In this document: positions 23,073 to 25,902 of the stretch, piece by piece
Layout of the letters: each line of letters starts with the position of its first letter
Numbering within the stretch: position 1 is the stretch's first letter
Assembly: GCA_002353205.1 (NCBI GenBank)
Contig: DEJE01000033.1
Location: 1 to 25,902 of the forward strand
DNA length: 25,902 bases
Direction of reading: 5' to 3'
Source of the DNA: Prevotella sp. UBA2756
GTDB taxonomy: Bacteria; Bacteroidota; Bacteroidia; Bacteroidales; Bacteroidaceae
Translations under genes and position numbers: made by a program
Notes under the pieces: model-generated
Told to the model about the DNA's origin: nothing
The model's input: only the letters and a program-made list of their open reading frames with translations
Databases searched by the model: none

Positions 23073-23441
23073 TCAATATGCTGAAGCGCGGGCTGTTGTA
23101 AACCGCCATTTACCATACTCTTTGACAAGATTGAAATATAGCTGCAGGCGCCAGGTGTGTCGTCCTCCGCCAAAGACTGTGGCATTCACTCGGCTGCGAC
23201 CTGTTAGGGTGGCATGGTTGCCATAGACCTTGATTTCCATCTGCTTATGTTCTGCTGAATAGTAGTTCAGTGTGCCAGTTGCAATAGCCCTAATGTATTC
23301 ATGCTTTGACTGGTGCATCCCCGTCATGTGGGTCAGCATGAAGTCGTCGGCATGGATACGATTTAACGTTGTGGCGTCCTTCCTGACCATTGCCTCATAC
23401 ATCTCGCGATACAAGGCTTCTATCTGCTCTTTGTCTGTCAT
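23073..23441 (-). CDS. SnoaL-like / DUF4440 nuclear-transport-factor-2 fold protein
   Basis: The 122-residue protein begins TDKEQIEALYREMYEAMVRKD, a helix typical of the NTF2-like superfamily. HADDFMLTHMTGMHQSKHEYIRAI follows, then strands with SRVNATVFGGG and WRLQLYFNLVKEYGKWRF, matching small DUF4440/SnoaL-like proteins. Members bind small ligands or act as isomerases or hydrolases; the function here is unknown. The open frame continues upstream to 23585, but that part shows no homology and runs through the palindrome at 23543-23565. I therefore use the ATG at 23439-23441. It is the last gene of the minus-strand redox operon. Confidence 0.75.
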   Translation of the reverse strand: MTDKEQIEALYREMYEAMVRKDATTLNRIHADDFMLTHMTGMHQSKHEYIRAIATGTLNYYSAEHKQMEIKVYGNHATLTGRSRVNATVFGGGRHTWRLQLYFNLVKEYGKWRFTTARASAY

Positions 23442-23542
23442 CTCTTTATCTGATGAAATTCGTTGCGATACGCTGGGGTTCCAGCTCTGGCAAGCCGCTA
23501 CGCTCACGCTCAGTATGGATGGTACGGATAAAAAGGGAGGCA

Positions 23543-23565
23543 CCGCGATGTTAATAACATCGTGG
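23543..23565. repeat. 23-nt near-perfect palindrome
   Basis: CCGCGATGTTA (23543-23553) pairs with TAACATCGTGG (23555-23565) around a single central A, with one G-T wobble. A variant of the left flank (GGCACCGCGATGTT) recurs about 28 nt on as GGTACCGCCATGTT. It lies upstream of the SnoaL-like gene, in the 131-nt gap next to the broken FMN-reductase remnant. It may be an operator for a dimeric regulator or a scar of the rearrangement that broke that gene. Confidence 0.6.
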
Positions 23566-23572
23566 AGGGTAC

Positions 23573-23726
23573 CGCCATGTTGCAACCCAACACACGCATC
23601 GTCTGTAATCCATCTTCATCTTTCGTTACTATGCCAGCCTTCTCCAATTCGTCGGCCACCACGCTCAAAGCCGTAAAGGTACTGCCGTGAGCGTGGGGGG
23701 CCGTTGAACAGTAGAACCTTACACAT
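23573..23726 (-). pseudogene. Remnant of a flavodoxin-fold NAD(P)H-dependent FMN reductase
   Basis: An ATG at 23724-23726 opens a frame reading MCKVLLFNGPP, the start of NAD(P)H-FMN reductases. At a run of six C residues (minus strand; 23695-23700) the homology moves to another frame: PHAHGSTFTALSVVADELEKAG. This is followed almost at once by DEDGLQTMRVLGCNMA, which resembles the C-terminal end of this family (EGLQTMRxLGRNMAW). The gene thus has one extra base in the C-run and lacks its middle; about 50 codons remain of the usual 170-200. The frame continues to a stop at 23510, but through unrelated sequence. It lies 7 nt after the aldo/keto reductase stop. Family recognition is from memory. 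Confidence 0.6.
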
Positions 23727-23733
23727 ATCGTCT

Positions 23734-24573
23734 TTATCTCCAACCCATGAACATCTTCGTGGTTTCTCCGTCGTGATGGTCGAAGAAGAGGCTCTTGCCC
23801 GTGTCGAGTGTCTGGATCTGAACCATATCATCGGCACTCAGCTCAAAGTCGAGTATATCAAGGTTCTGAGCCATGCGCTCTTTGTGAGTTGACTTCGGAA
23901 TGATGATGACACCACGCTGCAACAGCCAGCGCAGAGCCACCTGCGGAATGGTCTTGCCATATTTCCTGCCTATCTCGCCAAGCAATTCGTTTGTAAAGAA
24001 ACCGTTTCGTCCTTCAGACAGCGGTCCCCACGACATGATGCGGCAGTCAAGCTCGTCCATGTATTTTTGGGCCTCTATCTGCTGGTCAAACACATGAGTC
24101 TCTACCTGGTTCACCATTGGCTTCACCTCCACATTCGATGCCAGGTCGATGAGGTGGTCGGGATAGAAGTTCGACACACCGATGCTGCGTAGCTTTCCTT
24201 CCTTGTAAGCTTCCTCCAAGGCACGATAGGCTCCGTAGCGGTCGCAGAAAGGCTGGTGCAGCAGCATCAGGTCGATATAATCCGTTTGCAACTTGCGCAG
24301 GCTCTCGTCAATCGAGGCTTTCGCCTTCTCGTAGCCATAGTTGGAAATCCATATTTTCGTCACAAGGAAGATGTCCTCGCGCCGGATGCCGCTCTTCTTC
24401 CAAGCGCGTCCCACGCCTTCTTCATTGGCGTATGCCTGTGCCGTGTCTATCATCCGATAGCCTACTTCCAGAGCATCGCTCACGCAACGTTCACACTCAT
24501 CGGGTGTCACCTGATACACGCCGTAACCAATCTGCGGCATTTCAACACCATTGTAAAGCTTGATTGTATTCAT
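23734..24573 (-). CDS. Aldo/keto reductase
   Basis: This NADPH-dependent oxidoreductase is of the 2,5-diketo-gluconate reductase-like branch, with 279 residues and a TIM barrel. The catalytic tetrad is complete: D43 and Y48 (MIDTAQAY), K73 (VTKIW) and H106 (LLHQP). Further signatures are GVSNFYPDHL, NQVETHVFDQQ and the cofactor-binding IIIPKSTHKERMAQNLDI. The frame extends upstream to 24717, but that part overlaps the flavodoxin gene; the ATG at 24571-24573 begins the family's KLYNGVEMPQIGYGVYQV. It starts 4 nt after the flavodoxin stop, so they share a transcript. The substrate is unknown, and the intact active site suggests a working enzyme. Confidence 0.93.
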   Translation of the reverse strand: MNTIKLYNGVEMPQIGYGVYQVTPDECERCVSDALEVGYRMIDTAQAYANEEGVGRAWKKSGIRREDIFLVTKIWISNYGYEKAKASIDESLRKLQTDYIDLMLLHQPFCDRYGAYRALEEAYKEGKLRSIGVSNFYPDHLIDLASNVEVKPMVNQVETHVFDQQIEAQKYMDELDCRIMSWGPLSEGRNGFFTNELLGEIGRKYGKTIPQVALRWLLQRGVIIIPKSTHKERMAQNLDILDFELSADDMVQIQTLDTGKSLFFDHHDGETTKMFMGWR

Positions 24574-24577
24574 ATTT

Positions 24578-25365
24578 TTATCTTTTGATATACTTGTTAC
24601 CGTTTCTGATGTAAATTCTCTGCTGCCCGTTAGAGCGCGTGCCGTTGAGTGTGTATGACGCATTCGCCGTATTCGTCTTTGCGCGGACATTGCTAATTGA
24701 GGTCGATTGCTTGTCAACGCCCAACTTCTTCAACCTGTTCTCAACAGTAGTTTTTGACGAGACATTGCGGACGCTGCTACCACTGATACCAAGTGATTCG
24801 AGAACGGTGGCATTTAGATAGTATTCCTTGATAAGCGTTGTATAGCTGCCAACACCACTGCCGCCATGTGTGCCGAAGGGGATGATTGTCTTTCCATCCA
24901 ACTCTGGATGTGCCTCGAAGAACGTGCGGAAAAGCATGGGTGGTCTTCCCCACCAAATCGGGCCTCCTATGAAGACGGTCTCATAGTCAGCGAGGTTGGT
25001 GATTTCATTCTTGTATGCAGGTCGGCGGTTCTCATTGATTTCCTCCGTAACGTAGGCCGTGCATTCATCATAGTCAGCTGGGTTGGCCACAACGGGGACT
25101 ATCTCGAATACGTCCACATCGGCCTGTTCCTTTATATAGTCAACCATGATGGCCGTGTTGCCACGCTCCAATAGCCCACCTGCCAGTTCTCGTCTGCACG
25201 AGAGAAATAGATGACGAGCATCTTCCCTTTGGCTGTGCCTTCTCCCTTGCTTCCTGTCTGTTCGGTGGCACCAGTTGTTCCGTCCACATCTGGGTCATTG
25301 CTGCCACAAGCCATTGCCACGATAAAGGCACAGAAAGTAAGTGCTGAAGTTATAAGCTTCTTCAT
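24578..25365 (-). pseudogene. Flavodoxin-domain lipoprotein gene with a frameshift
   Basis: The ATG at 25363-25365 begins a lipoprotein signal with lipobox VAMAC, an acidic Gly/Thr linker, then KMLVIYFSRADENWQVGY. At about 25170 the frame is lost and runs to a stop within 12 codons, while ERGNTAIMVDYIKEQ continues in the next frame. The rest of the flavodoxin domain is complete: ADYETVFIGGPIWWGRPP, ELDGKTIIPFGTHGGSGVGS and so on. One missing base between GY and ERGNT explains the break; the repaired product would be about 262 residues. The second part could start at a TTG (25169-25171) but would lack the FMN phosphate loop. The C-terminus carries an unusual tail ending RIYIRNGNKYIKR. It could be a true pseudogene or a sequencing error. 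Confidence 0.75.
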
Positions 25366-25377
25366 AACCTATAAATA

Positions 25378-25902
25378 TTAATGTGTAGCTTTCAAATATT
25401 GTAAATCGCCATACCAATAGCTGGCAGTGCAACCACCGTCGATGAGGAAGTCGGCACCGCTGATGAAACGGCCACGGCTCGACATCAGGAACTCAGCCAA
25501 GTCGCCCACTTCGTCGGGTGTTCCTGCTCGACGGGCGGGCATACCCTCGATCATCTTCAGATAACCCTCTTTGCGCGGGCCGTGCAGCTCGTCGTTGGCC
25601 AAAGGCGTGATGATGATACCGGGCGAAATAGAATTGATGGTGGCTCCACGACGGCCCCAACGAGTAGCCTCATACATCACTCTCAACACATTGCAACGCT
25701 TCGAATACTGATAGGCTTTAAGCGTGTCGTTGATTTCCTTCAGGAACGGCAGTTCCAACAGTTCATCTGCAGGAGTCGTGGCCAGCGCCTCGTTCTGCTC
25801 CTGTGGTAATGCTGGCAGACGATGGCCACTCTGCGATGAGATAATCACGCCTGAACCTCCTTCGGCAATCACCTTTCCGAACTCCTCCAACAATACACTT
25901 GT
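25378..25902 (-). CDS. Short-chain dehydrogenase/reductase, 5' end outside the window
   Basis: The last 174 codons of a classical SDR run off the right edge, so the N-terminal NAD(P)-binding TGxxxGxG loop is not seen. Visible are the central GVIISSQSGHRL strand with the catalytic Ser region, the active-site YQYSK (YxxxK), RWGRRGATINSISPGIIITPL (the PG segment after the active site), GTPDEVGDLAEFLMS, and the C-terminal FISGADFLIDGG. The long insert between the Ser and the Tyr is typical of one Bacteroidetes subgroup. The flavodoxin gene starts 12 nt after its stop. It appears to lead, or lie upstream in, the redox operon. Substrate unknown. Confidence 0.85.
   Translation of the reverse strand, partial: TSVLLEEFGKVIAEGGSGVIISSQSGHRLPALPQEQNEALATTPADELLELPFLKEINDTLKAYQYSKRCNVLRVMYEATRWGRRGATINSISPGIIITPLANDELHGPRKEGYLKMIEGMPARRAGTPDEVGDLAEFLMSSRGRFISGADFLIDGGCTASYWYGDLQYLKATH

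Noticed and set aside
23442..23585. A 48-residue N-terminal extension of the SnoaL-like protein
   Set aside because: It reads through the palindrome and the pseudogene edge, has no family similarity, and the ATG at 23439-23441 fits the NTF2-like start.

Overview
The window reads as a chromosomal segment of a Bacteroidales bacterium, most likely a Prevotella-type species. Four things support this: an LpxC-FabZ fusion gene, promoters with the Bacteroidetes -7 consensus TAnnTTTG, start codons that mostly lack a clear Shine-Dalgarno sequence, and protein families typical of that order. No tRNA, rRNA, CRISPR array, phage or insertion sequence was seen. Most of the window is housekeeping and biosynthetic DNA.

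Layout, left to right. (1) The 3' tail of a gene and its terminator, then a non-coding stretch with a 22-bp tandem repeat and a strong hairpin. (2) Minus strand: a roughly 41-codon gene, then rpe. (3) Plus strand: clpS-clpA-aat and a SpoU-type rRNA methyltransferase. The first three make a bacterial N-degron pathway in one operon: Aat adds Leu/Phe to N-termini, ClpS recognises them and ClpA unfolds the substrate. (4) Minus strand: prmA. (5) Plus strand: an exported Tyr/Trp- then Gly/Ser-rich protein, an OmpP1/FadL-like outer-membrane protein with a strong terminator, then comEC, whose 3' end overlaps convergent miaA. (6) Minus strand: lpxD-lpxC/fabZ-lpxA-miaA (lipid A synthesis plus a tRNA modification gene). 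(7) Plus strand: leuA-leuC-leuD-cimA, then leuB and a TPR protein. (8) Minus strand: a redox operon running off the right edge: SDR oxidoreductase, a frameshifted flavodoxin lipoprotein, an aldo/keto reductase, a deleted FMN-reductase remnant and a SnoaL/DUF4440-like protein.

The most interesting signal is the roughly 230-nt leader of the leu operon (about 15570-15798). A very good Bacteroidetes promoter is followed within about 15 nt by a 27-codon reading frame rich in Leu, Ile and Val. Its 3' end is complementary to the left arm of a downstream intrinsic terminator. This is the architecture of a ribosome-mediated transcription attenuator for branched-chain amino acid synthesis. The operon also carries a second acyltransferase with the EDWSNG signature that I associate with citramalate synthases. 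LeuCD and LeuB could therefore serve both leucine and a pyruvate-derived isoleucine route under this control.

Other points of note are two unrelated intergenic arrays that share an exact 22-bp period and a dyad-within-unit design, the extreme composition of the Tyr/Trp-rich exported protein, and the decay of two genes in the right-hand redox operon.
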